A stretch of 5,453 nt of DNA from Bacillota bacterium (GCA_017861355.1 JAGFXQ010000251.1:1-5453); one strand, 5' to 3'; counted from the first letter of the stretch, positions 1 to 5,453 are shown. The notes: generated by a model not told the origin, from the letters alone. Numbers and translations: made by a program.

Positions 1-636
1 ATGCTACAGAACCCGGGAAAGCTTCTTCTGCACTGCATCGCCAGCTTTCTGCGCGTCATTACAGCGATCAGTATATCTTTAGTAATCGGGGTAGTGACCG
101 GAGTCCTTCTGGGAGTGAATCAGACCTGTAAGAGATTATTTTCGCCCTTACTCTATTTTATCTACCCGATTCCTAAGGTTGCCTTTCTGCCGGTTTTTAT
201 GCTTTTATTCGGTCTTGGCAATACCTCGAAGATCATTCTGGTCATCTGGATTATAGTATTTCAGATTATGCTCTCCGTACGGGATGGAGTGGAACAGATA
301 GCACCACTTTATTTTAAGGTAATGGACAGCTTCTGTGTGACTAGAATGCAAAGATATCAATATCTGATTCTGCCGGCAATCCTACCGCAGATCTTCTCCG
401 GGCTCCGAATCAGTATCGGAATATCCTTGGCTTCTCTGTTCTTTGCGGAGAATTACGCCACTGTCTATGGGATCGGCTATTATATTCTCAGTGCGTGGAC
501 GAAGATGAACTATGTAGAGATGTTTGGTGGAATTCTCGCTTTAGGATTCTTAGGTATTGTTATGTTCTGGGCAATCGACAGACTTGAGATGATATGTGCT
601 CCCTGGATGAAGCTAACAAAGAATCGAAATAAATAA
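1..636 (+). CDS. ABC transporter permease, SsuC/TauC-like (5' partial)
   Basis: Membrane subunit of a binding-protein-dependent importer (BPD_transp_1 fold); it would form the channel in the cytoplasmic membrane and dock an ATPase encoded elsewhere, probably upstream. I see about five hydrophobic segments (residues roughly 12-39, 48-71, 77-92, 137-160, 176-195) and the cytoplasmic coupling loop at 106-136, which ends in LILPAILPQIFSGLR, typical of the SsuC/TauC group. The loop is degenerate: the conserved EAA is KVM and the conserved Gly seven positions into it is Cys112. The 211 visible residues are short of the usual 250-260, and the first ones already match the segment just before the first core helix. 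The ATG at position 1 is therefore probably internal and the true start lies before the window. The substrate-binding protein at 1014-2024, on the opposite strand, is the likely partner. The substrate is unknown; taurine/sulfonate, thiamine-precursor or similar small solutes are typical of the family. Confidence 0.9.
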   Translation: MLQNPGKLLLHCIASFLRVITAISISLVIGVVTGVLLGVNQTCKRLFSPLLYFIYPIPKVAFLPVFMLLFGLGNTSKIILVIWIIVFQIMLSVRDGVEQIAPLYFKVMDSFCVTRMQRYQYLILPAILPQIFSGLRISIGISLASLFFAENYATVYGIGYYILSAWTKMNYVEMFGGILALGFLGIVMFWAIDRLEMICAPWMKLTKNRNK

Positions 637-697
637 AAAGCTTTCGTATATACTCAAATACGATTTAGCAATATATTAAAAGTTCTCAGTAATAAAT

Positions 698-741
698 AAA
701 AATCACATCATGGATTATTCAAAACCCATGATGTGATTTTT
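698..741. terminator. Bidirectional intrinsic terminator
   Basis: A perfect 16-bp inverted repeat (arms 698-713 and 726-741, 12-nt loop) with the core ATCACATCATGG / CCATGATGTGAT is flanked by A-runs on the left and T-runs on the right. Read on either strand, the stem is followed by a U-tract. It lies between the permease stop (636) and the stop of the minus-strand small gene (753), about 11 nt past the latter. It therefore very probably ends transcription from both sides of this convergent junction. Confidence 0.88.
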
Positions 742-752
742 GTATTTTATGT

Positions 753-935
753 CTAATTCGATGTAATCCTAGGCTTGGGGCCTTCCCCCGGAGGGGTATA
801 GAAGGGATCATTTGCTACACTATTGGATGCGGTTTTGGAACGATGATCCGAATGAGTTACATTTTTATCGCTTATATTGTTGTCTTCAACACTACTTTTG
901 CCTTGCTTTTTAGAAGATACGTCCTTACTATTCAT
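753..935 (-). CDS. Small polar protein of unknown function (60 aa)
   Basis: I do not recognise this protein. It is a short open frame with an AAAGGAG Shine-Dalgarno site whose GGAG is 8 nt from the ATG, better than chance, and a strong terminator about 11 nt past its TAG stop. Both argue that it is a real gene. The product is very hydrophilic. The first 40 residues are rich in Ser, Lys, Asp and Asn, and the tail (DPFYTPPGEGPKPRITSN) is rich in Pro and Gly. There is no Cys, no hydrophobic segment and no signal peptide, so it is likely disordered and cytoplasmic. It is the last gene of the minus-strand group, 78 bp after the binding-protein stop, with a palindrome between them. It could be a regulatory or accessory peptide, or a peptide precursor, but nothing here assigns a role. 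Overlapping frames on the other strand have no comparable ribosome binding site. Confidence 0.6.
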   Translation of the reverse strand: MNSKDVSSKKQGKSSVEDNNISDKNVTHSDHRSKTASNSVANDPFYTPPGEGPKPRITSN

Positions 936-977
936 GGCAGAGGCTCCTTTCTTTTTTTAGTAGTGTTTGTAAAACAG

Positions 978-1003
978 AAGATAATATACAAATATATTAT
1001 CTT
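978..1003. repeat. Perfect AT-rich inverted repeat between two minus-strand genes
   Basis: Arms AAGATAATATA (978-988) and TATATTATCTT (993-1003) are perfect complements around a 4-nt loop. With one bulged base the pairing extends about four more pairs (973-976 with 1004-1007). On the minus strand it begins about 11 nt after the binding-protein stop and is followed by CTGTTTTAC, a poor U-tract. It may be a leaky terminator that lowers expression of the 753-935 gene, an mRNA-stabilising hairpin, or an operator, because TATTAT within it could serve as a -10 box for the small gene. The repeat is certain; its role is not. Confidence 0.6.
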
Positions 1004-1013
1004 TGTTGAAGCC

Positions 1014-2024
1014 TTACTGAAGATAGGAGAAGTCGGTCAGTTCCTCATATGTGAAGAGCTTGCTGATCTGATCCTTGTCCTTGGTCCAGGTGATAATACT
1101 ATCAAACTGATCCTTCTTGATTGGAGCCGCATATTGGAATTCACCCATGAGACCAGTTAGGTAGCTACTGATCGTCTCCGGGAATTGATAATTCGTTAGG
1201 ATTGCGCTATAGGATGAGACATCCGTAGTATTCATATAGTCGATGGCCTGGTTATATGCCTGATAGAAGGCTCTGATATCACCGGCACGATTCGTAAGCA
1301 TGTCCTCAGTGAATTGAAGGGTACCGCCTTTGATTCCGGATTCCTTAGAACTGCCAAGGAGATGAGCTCCCTGCTGTACCAACATACCGGCCTGAGGTTC
1401 GGTGAAAAGTACTCCATCGATCTGATTGGACATAAGTGCTTCTGCTCTTCCGGAGAAGGAAGGGATCTCAACGATCTCATATTCAAAGCCATATTCTGCC
1501 GCATACTGATCCATGATATATTCCAGAATGAAATTAGGTACAAGAGAAATCTTCTTGCCACTCAGCTCCTCCATCTTGGTAATGCCTGAAGCAGGAGAGG
1601 AGAGAACCTTAAAATCTTCGCTGATATCGGAGGTAATCTTCATAGGAATACCTTTGTCAACAAAGGTTGCGCAGGTCATAACATCGCCGATCACTGCATC
1701 CAGTTCCTTCGCTTGTACAGCAACATTACGATCATTCGGTGAGGAGAAAGCTTTAATGGATACCTTTACTCCTGCTTCATCAAAGTAGCCCATTTCTTTT
1801 GCGATAATAATCGGAATTGCAGACTCTGCCGGTAAGATACCAATGCTGAATTCCTGACCGGAGGGTACTGTTTCTGCCGGTTGAGTAATCTCTGGAGTTG
1901 GGGTTGCCGCTGCGGTTGGTGTTATTGTTGCAATTTCATTTGTCTTAGTATTTGTTGTCTTTGAACAAGCAGCCAACATTAGAACACTTGTGATTAATAG
2001 GATCATGACTAATAATTTTTTCAT
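1014..2024 (-). CDS. ABC transporter substrate-binding lipoprotein (NMT1/SsuA/THI5-like)
   Basis: Extracellular solute-capturing subunit of an importer, anchored to the outer face of the membrane by a lipid. Residues 1-20 are a lipoprotein signal peptide (KK, hydrophobic core, lipobox LAAC with Cys20 as the lipidated residue). Residues 21-56 are a Thr/Pro/Ala-rich linker that holds the receptor off the membrane. The mature domain starts at about 58 with FSIGILPAESAIPIIIAKEMGYFDEAGVKV, the classic opening of the NMT1/SsuA/THI5-like periplasmic-binding fold. It continues with the ELDAVIGD, GKKISLVP and QIDGVLFTEP segments expected of the two lobes. The length of 336 aa is normal. The start is fixed by AAGGAG 8 nt upstream. 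The gene follows the deacetylase by 53 bp in the same direction and faces the permease at 1-636, its probable partner. The ligand cannot be deduced; the family includes receptors for sulfonates, pyrimidine precursors of thiamine and other small organics. Confidence 0.92.
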   Translation of the reverse strand: MKKLLVMILLITSVLMLAACSKTTNTKTNEIATITPTAAATPTPEITQPAETVPSGQEFSIGILPAESAIPIIIAKEMGYFDEAGVKVSIKAFSSPNDRNVAVQAKELDAVIGDVMTCATFVDKGIPMKITSDISEDFKVLSSPASGITKMEELSGKKISLVPNFILEYIMDQYAAEYGFEYEIVEIPSFSGRAEALMSNQIDGVLFTEPQAGMLVQQGAHLLGSSKESGIKGGTLQFTEDMLTNRAGDIRAFYQAYNQAIDYMNTTDVSSYSAILTNYQFPETISSYLTGLMGEFQYAAPIKKDQFDSIITWTKDKDQISKLFTYEELTDFSYLQ

Positions 2025-2077
2025 CGTTAAATCTCCTTAAAGTATATTTGTGTCATCCTTGTAAATGATATCTTTCA

Positions 2078-2827
2078 TCAGTCTACCATTCCTCGAAAAG
2101 TCTCGAGATCTACGAAATACGGTATCGCATTCCGATGTAGAAGGAGCGGATCGGTGTCCGGAAGATTCTTGCCCGCATCACTGGTAAAGGCAAGTTGAAA
2201 TCCCTTCTGCCGAAGAAGCTCCACATTTCTCTCCGTGAACAGACCGAAGGGATAAGCGAATACATTCTTCGCCTGAATGATCTGATTTGCATTACAGCGG
2301 TCCAGATCGTCTGATAATTCCTGATCGTCGACCTCCATCATAAGACTGACTGAGGTACCGGTTCTGGTATGAAACAGATCCGTATGATTGGCATATTCAA
2401 AGACATCTGACATTTTTCTAAGATCATCTTCGGTCAGGCATACTGATTGTTCGGGTTGAAAGGACTCCCTGGCTGAATTCAGCCAGCCGGTGACAACAAA
2501 GGCAACTGCGTGAAACTGATATTTCTGTAAGAGAGGATAGGCATAACGTTCCACTGACTGATAACAGTCATCAAAGGTTAATAATACGGATTTCTCAGGA
2601 AGCTCGGTTCCATGATAATAATGCTCTATCAACTGTGCCAGAGTCAATGTGTGATACTTATTCTCATATAAATATGCCATCTGTTCTTCAAAATGTTCGA
2701 GGGAAACAAAAAGAGGAGAAGGTAAGTTGTCCTCATAATTTTGGCGAACTTTAATGGGTGATGGCTGATCGGGCTGAAGCATGCTCTGTTCCCGAATCTC
2801 GTGATACATAAGGGTTGTGAATGACAT
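2078..2827 (-). CDS. Polysaccharide deacetylase family protein (NodB/CE4-like), no signal peptide
   Basis: Carbohydrate esterase 4 fold: metal-dependent removal of acetyl groups from N-acetylated sugars is the family reaction. Visible motifs are LMYHEI at residues 6-11, TFDDC at 84-88 (motif 1, normally TFDDG, with Asp86/Asp87 as base and metal ligand), NHTDLFH at 147-153 (motif 2, His148 and His153 as candidate metal ligands), FAYPFG at 190-195 (motif 3), and AFTSDAG at 213-219 followed by LLLHRNAIP near the end. The length of 249 aa suits a lone catalytic domain. The start has GGAG 8 nt upstream, and an in-frame stop at 2849-2851 rules out an N-terminal extension. The protein therefore has no signal peptide or membrane anchor, which is unusual for an enzyme acting on cell wall or extracellular glycan. 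It may act on a cytoplasmic sugar substrate. Motif 1 has Cys for Gly and motif 2 has one more residue between the His positions than textbook HSxxH. Fold confident; activity and substrate uncertain. Confidence 0.88.
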   Translation of the reverse strand: MSFTTLMYHEIREQSMLQPDQPSPIKVRQNYEDNLPSPLFVSLEHFEEQMAYLYENKYHTLTLAQLIEHYYHGTELPEKSVLLTFDDCYQSVERYAYPLLQKYQFHAVAFVVTGWLNSARESFQPEQSVCLTEDDLRKMSDVFEYANHTDLFHTRTGTSVSLMMEVDDQELSDDLDRCNANQIIQAKNVFAYPFGLFTERNVELLRQKGFQLAFTSDAGKNLPDTDPLLLHRNAIPYFVDLETFRGMVD

Positions 2828-2842
2828 GGTGGTCTCTCCAAT

Positions 2843-2878
2843 CTGGTCTCAGGTGATTTGGGCTATAATTGAAACCAG
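2843..2878. repeat. Inverted repeat at the predicted 5' end of the deacetylase transcript
   Basis: CTGGTCTCA (2843-2851) and TGAAACCAG (2870-2878) pair over 9 positions, one of them a G-U type pair, with 18 nt between them. On the minus strand, the arm at 2878 coincides with the expected start of transcription from the -10 at 2885-2890. The mRNA would then begin with this hairpin, and the Shine-Dalgarno GGAG (2836-2839) follows the second arm by 3 nt. It could be a protecting 5' stem-loop, a control on translation, or an operator overlapping the promoter. Confidence 0.45.
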
Positions 2879-2884
2879 TTATAT

Positions 2885-2893
2885 AGTATAACA
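2885..2893 (-). promoter_or_regulatory. Candidate extended -10 promoter for the deacetylase group
   Basis: On the minus strand the sequence reads TGTTATACT: an extended -10 element (TGn) followed by TATACT, five of six matches to TATAAT. There is no good -35 box, which extended -10 promoters can tolerate. Transcription would start near 2878, about 50 nt before the ATG at 2827. The prediction is by eye. Confidence 0.4.
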
Positions 2894-2979
2894 CAAGGAT
2901 AGCCATAAATGGTATATTTTATTTTTTTTACTCAAAAATATTGTTATCGATATTCAGCAAAGAGGATTATTCATAATAC

Positions 2980-3008
2980 TTGTGCCTCGGGTTTGCGTGG
3001 TGTACAAT
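2980..3008 (+). promoter_or_regulatory. Candidate promoter for the GTPase-NYN fusion gene
   Basis: TTGTGC (2980-2985) and TACAAT (3003-3008) are separated by exactly 17 bp. The -10 matches consensus at five of six positions; the -35 keeps only TTG. The transcript would carry about 95 nt of leader before the ATG at 3112. A weaker alternative further upstream is TTGGGC (2858-2863) with TATAGT (2882-2887), 18 bp apart, which would overlap the divergent minus-strand promoter. Confidence 0.35.
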
Positions 3009-3111
3009 GGAAATGTGCTTCAGGCAAAATGAGATGGCATAGATTTTATGACAATGAAAGTAAGATTAATTTAACTATAGAAACAGAATGATAATGACAC
3101 AGGAGATAATA

Positions 3112-5453
3112 ATGAAGAAGCTGGTAATCGGGATTTTAGCCCATGTAGATGCAGGAAAGACAACTCTGGCAGAGAGCATTCTCTATCTGACCGGTAGTAT
3201 AAGAAAATTAGGCAGAGTTGATCACAAAGATGCATTTCTGGACACCTATGAGTTGGAGCGTGCAAGAGGTATTACCATCTTCTCAAAACAAGCCGTTGTT
3301 ACTGTAAATGATGTAGAAGTAACCTTATTGGATACTCCGGGTCATGTGGATTTTTCGGCGGAGATGGAGCGAGCCCTACAGGTACTGGATTATGCGATTC
3401 TTGTAATCAGCGGAAGTGACGGAATTCAGGGGCATACAGAGACGTTATGGAGACTGCTTGCCAGGTATCAGATACCGACCTTTCTCTTTGTTAATAAGAT
3501 GGATCTTCAGGGAACCGACCGACATGCCTTGATGAGTGAATTAAGGAAGCAGTTGCAGGACGGCTGTGTTGATTTTAGTGAGGAGCAGGATTCGATAGAA
3601 TTCTGGGAAACACTGGCGATACATGACGAGAGTTTGCTGGAGAAATATTTGGAGAGCGGAGAAATCAGCAACGACGCTATCTCATGGCTTATTGCAGAAA
3701 GAAAGATATTTCCCTGTTATTTCGGTTCAGCCTTGAAACTACAGGGAGTAGAAGAATTCCTTGCGGGATTGGAGAAATATACCCGTAGCAGAAGTTACTC
3801 GGAAGAGTTCGGTGCAAAGATATATAAGATCGTAAGAGATGATCAGGGAAATCGACTGACTCATATGAAGATCACAGGTGGTAGTTTGAAGGTGAAGACA
3901 CTATTGACAAACAGTGCCGAGGATGTGGCGGAGCGCTGGGAAGAGAAAGTAGATCAGATCCGTATTTATTCCGGTGTAAAATATGAAGCCTTGGAGGAGG
4001 TTCAGGCCGGAACGGTATGTGCCGTAATCGGACTGACTCAGACCTATCCCGGGATGGGATTAGGAATTGAGGATGGAGCAGAATTACCGATTCTGGAGCC
4101 GGTACTTAATTATCAGATTATTCTTCCAACCGGCTGTGACCCGCACCATATGTTGTCCAGACTTCGACAGCTGGAGGAGGAAGATCCTCAGCTTCATATG
4201 GTTTGGTCCGAACAGTGGAAGGAAATTCACGTCCAACTGATGGGTGAGGTTCAGATTGAAATACTGAAAAATCTTATTCAGGAGCGCTTTGGTGTAGCGG
4301 TGGAATTTGGCTCCGGAAGTATCGTATATAAAGAAACTATTCAGGAAGCAGTAGAAGGGGTAGGACATTTTGAACCCTTGCGACATTATGCAGAGGTTCA
4401 TCTGTTGCTGGAACCGGATGAGCCGGGAAGTGGTCTTACCTTTCGAAGCAATTGCAGCGAGGATGAGTTGGAACGAAGCTGGCAACGGCTGGTTCTGACA
4501 CATCTGGAGGAAAAGGAACATCTGGGTGTATTGACCGGTTCCCCAATTACAGATATGAAGATTACCCTGATCGCAGGACGGGCACATCTTAAGCATACCG
4601 AGGGCGGAGACTTCAGACAGGCGACCTACCGGGCAGTTCGTCAGGGCCTGAGAAAAGCCAAGAGTGTTCTGTTGGAGCCCTACTATAATTTTAGACTGGA
4701 GCTTCCCTCTGATACCGTCGGAAGAGCAATGAATGATGTCCAAAGGATGTGTGGGAGCTTCTCACCTCCGGTCATGGAGGGGGAGATTGCAATACTCTCG
4801 GGAAGTGCCCCGGTATCCACCATGCGTGGATACCAGACAGAGGTGACCGCATATACCAAAGGAAGAGGCAGAATGCTCTGTACGTTAAAAGGATATGAGC
4901 CCTGCCATAATTCTCTGGAAGTGATTGAAGCAATCGGCTATCAGAGTGACTTGGACACCGACAACCCAACCGGTTCAGTCTTTTGCTCCCATGGAGCCGG
5001 TTTTATCGTAGACTGGGACAAGGTTGAAAGCTATATGCATATCGAGAGTGCCTTCCAGATCTCTACTGGAACAACGGATAGGATTGATCCGGAACCGCAG
5101 CGGGATGAGACAATCGGAACTAAGCCTCGAAGCTATCATCCGACCTCTCTCCAAGAAGATAAGGAGCTGGAGGATATCTTCGTCCGTACCTTTGGACCGA
5201 TGAAACAGAGACTGAATTCCTCACAAGGCAGTCTGGGATACGAGAAAAAGACTCCGATGGTTAAGCTGTCTCAGCAAGCGAAGACAACCTCTCCTCCTAG
5301 AGAACCGGTGAATGAATATCTCCTCGTAGACGGGTATAATATTGTATTCTCCTGGGATGAACTGAATGAGCTGGCCAAGGTGAATCTGGATGCTGCCAGA
5401 GGTAAGCTGATGGATATCCTGAGTAATTATCAGGGCTTTAAGAAATGCATTCT
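3112..5453 (+). CDS. TetM-like translational GTPase fused to a YacP/Rae1-type NYN nuclease domain (3' partial)
   Basis: The frame is open for 780 codons and runs off the window. Residues 1-645 match TetM/TetO-type ribosomal protection proteins, EF-G relatives that bind the ribosomal A site, over their full length (TetM is 639 aa). The G domain shows G1 AHVDAGKT (10-17), G2 RGITI (52-56), G3 DTPGH (74-78), G4 NKMD (128-131) and G5 GSA (205-207). Domain II is about 232-325, domain III 330-405, domain IV 407-520, domain V from 521 (LLEPYYNF), and WDKVESYMHI (635-644) corresponds to the TetM C-terminal helix. A linker (646-735) leads to EYLLVDGYNIVFSWDEL, the start of a YacP/Rae1 NYN endonuclease, with Asp740 as the expected first catalytic acid; the rest is beyond the window. 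The start has AGGAG 6 nt upstream and gives the family N-terminus; an in-frame ATG at 3094 lacks such a site. TetM itself ejects tetracycline using GTP, but the domain IV tip here is different. A GTPase-delivered ribosomal nuclease is my inference. GTPase family assignment very sure, NYN assignment strong. Confidence 0.93.
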   Translation, partial: MKKLVIGILAHVDAGKTTLAESILYLTGSIRKLGRVDHKDAFLDTYELERARGITIFSKQAVVTVNDVEVTLLDTPGHVDFSAEMERALQVLDYAILVISGSDGIQGHTETLWRLLARYQIPTFLFVNKMDLQGTDRHALMSELRKQLQDGCVDFSEEQDSIEFWETLAIHDESLLEKYLESGEISNDAISWLIAERKIFPCYFGSALKLQGVEEFLAGLEKYTRSRSYSEEFGAKIYKIVRDDQGNRLTHMKITGGSLKVKTLLTNSAEDVAERWEEKVDQIRIYSGVKYEALEEVQAGTVCAVIGLTQTYPGMGLGIEDGAELPILEPVLNYQIILPTGCDPHHMLSRLRQLEEEDPQLHMVWSEQWKEIHVQLMGEVQIEILKNLIQERFGVAVEFGSGSIVYKETIQEAVEGVGHFEPLRHYAEVHLLLEPDEPGSGLTFRSNCSEDELERSWQRLVLTHLEEKEHLGVLTGSPITDMKITLIAGRAHLKHTEGGDFRQATYRAVRQGLRKAKSVLLEPYYNFRLELPSDTVGRAMNDVQRMCGSFSPPVMEGEIAILSGSAPVSTMRGYQTEVTAYTKGRGRMLCTLKGYEPCHNSLEVIEAIGYQSDLDTDNPTGSVFCSHGAGFIVDWDKVESYMHIESAFQISTGTTDRIDPEPQRDETIGTKPRSYHPTSLQEDKELEDIFVRTFGPMKQRLNSSQGSLGYEKKTPMVKLSQQAKTTSPPREPVNEYLLVDGYNIVFSWDELNELAKVNLDAARGKLMDILSNYQGFKKCI

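Larger units (their letters stand above)
2828..3111. other. Divergent intergenic region (284 bp)
   Basis: This region separates the minus-strand deacetylase from the plus-strand fusion gene, so it must carry both promoters. Besides the inverted repeat and candidate promoters listed separately, it holds a 60-codon plus-strand frame (2909-3091) with AAGGA 9 nt before its ATG. That frame ends 20 nt before the fusion gene and starts with an aromatic-rich stretch (MVYFIFFTQKYCYRY). I do not see a clear riboswitch or a hairpin followed by a T-run on the plus strand. Confidence 0.5.

Noticed and set aside
644..663. Small hairpin TCGTAT / ATACGA after the permease stop
   Set aside because: Only 6 bp with an 8-nt loop and a three-T run; the strong terminator at 698-741 explains termination better.
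843..1160. 105-codon plus-strand frame
   Set aside because: It overlaps the small gene and the end of the binding-protein gene in antisense, and I found no protein family likeness in it.
1232..1788. Several frames of about 90-110 codons on both strands
   Set aside because: All are shadows of the well-supported binding-protein gene in other frames.
2025..2077. Riboswitch (for example a THI element) before the binding-protein gene
   Set aside because: The gap is only 53 bp, without room or recognisable conserved core for one.
2864..2869. Perfect TATAAT on the plus strand
   Set aside because: No -35-like hexamer lies 16-18 bp upstream and there is no TGn before it; it falls in the loop of the inverted repeat.
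3094..3096. Alternative in-frame start for the GTPase fusion gene
   Set aside because: No Shine-Dalgarno site precedes it, whereas the ATG at 3112 has AGGAG at 6 nt and gives the TetM-type N-terminus.
4084..4743. 219-codon open frame on the minus strand
   Set aside because: It lies wholly antisense to the conserved domain III-V part of the GTPase gene, and its product resembles no family I know. It is most simply a by-product of the codon pattern of the real gene.
3112..5046. Calling this part a tetracycline-resistance gene (tet)
   Set aside because: Overall likeness to TetM is clear, but the domain IV tip differs from proven resistance proteins and the gene continues into a nuclease domain, so a tet symbol is not justified.

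Overview
This window looks like a chromosomal segment from an anaerobic, low-to-medium GC Gram-positive bacterium of the class Clostridia, probably Lachnospiraceae. The grounds are strong AGGAG-type ribosome binding sites, a lipoprotein substrate-binding protein, and a TetM-like GTPase whose sequence style I associate with that family. No RNA gene, CRISPR array or mobile element was recognised. Both outer genes are cut by the window edges.

Left part (1-2024): the 3' part of an ABC-transporter permease (+ strand, SsuC/TauC-like) ends at 636. It converges on a minus-strand group of a lipoprotein substrate-binding protein (NMT1/SsuA/THI5-like, 1014-2024) followed by a 60-codon polar protein (753-935) with a very good Shine-Dalgarno site. 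A strong bidirectional terminator hairpin (698-741) separates the two directions. Permease and binding protein probably belong to one importer for a small organic solute, but they are encoded on opposite strands. The substrate cannot be told from sequence.

Middle (2078-2827): a cytoplasmic-looking NodB-type polysaccharide deacetylase homologue lies upstream of the binding protein on the minus strand, only 53 bp away. Deacetylase, binding protein and small protein may therefore be co-transcribed. A likely extended -10 promoter and an inverted repeat at the very start of the predicted transcript sit at 2843-2893.

Right part (3112-5453, + strand, open at the window end): the most interesting gene. 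Residues 1-645 form a complete TetM-like ribosome-binding translational GTPase with all G motifs and domains II-V. After a linker of about 90 residues, a second domain starts at residue 736 with the LLVDGYN signature of YacP/Rae1 NYN endoribonucleases. Rae1 is a ribosome-dependent mRNA endonuclease that works in the A site, the same place TetM/EF-G domain IV enters. A single protein joining the two suggests a GTP-driven, ribosome-delivered mRNA nuclease. That function is an inference. The domain IV tip does not carry the TetM tip sequence, so a plain tetracycline-resistance label would be doubtful.
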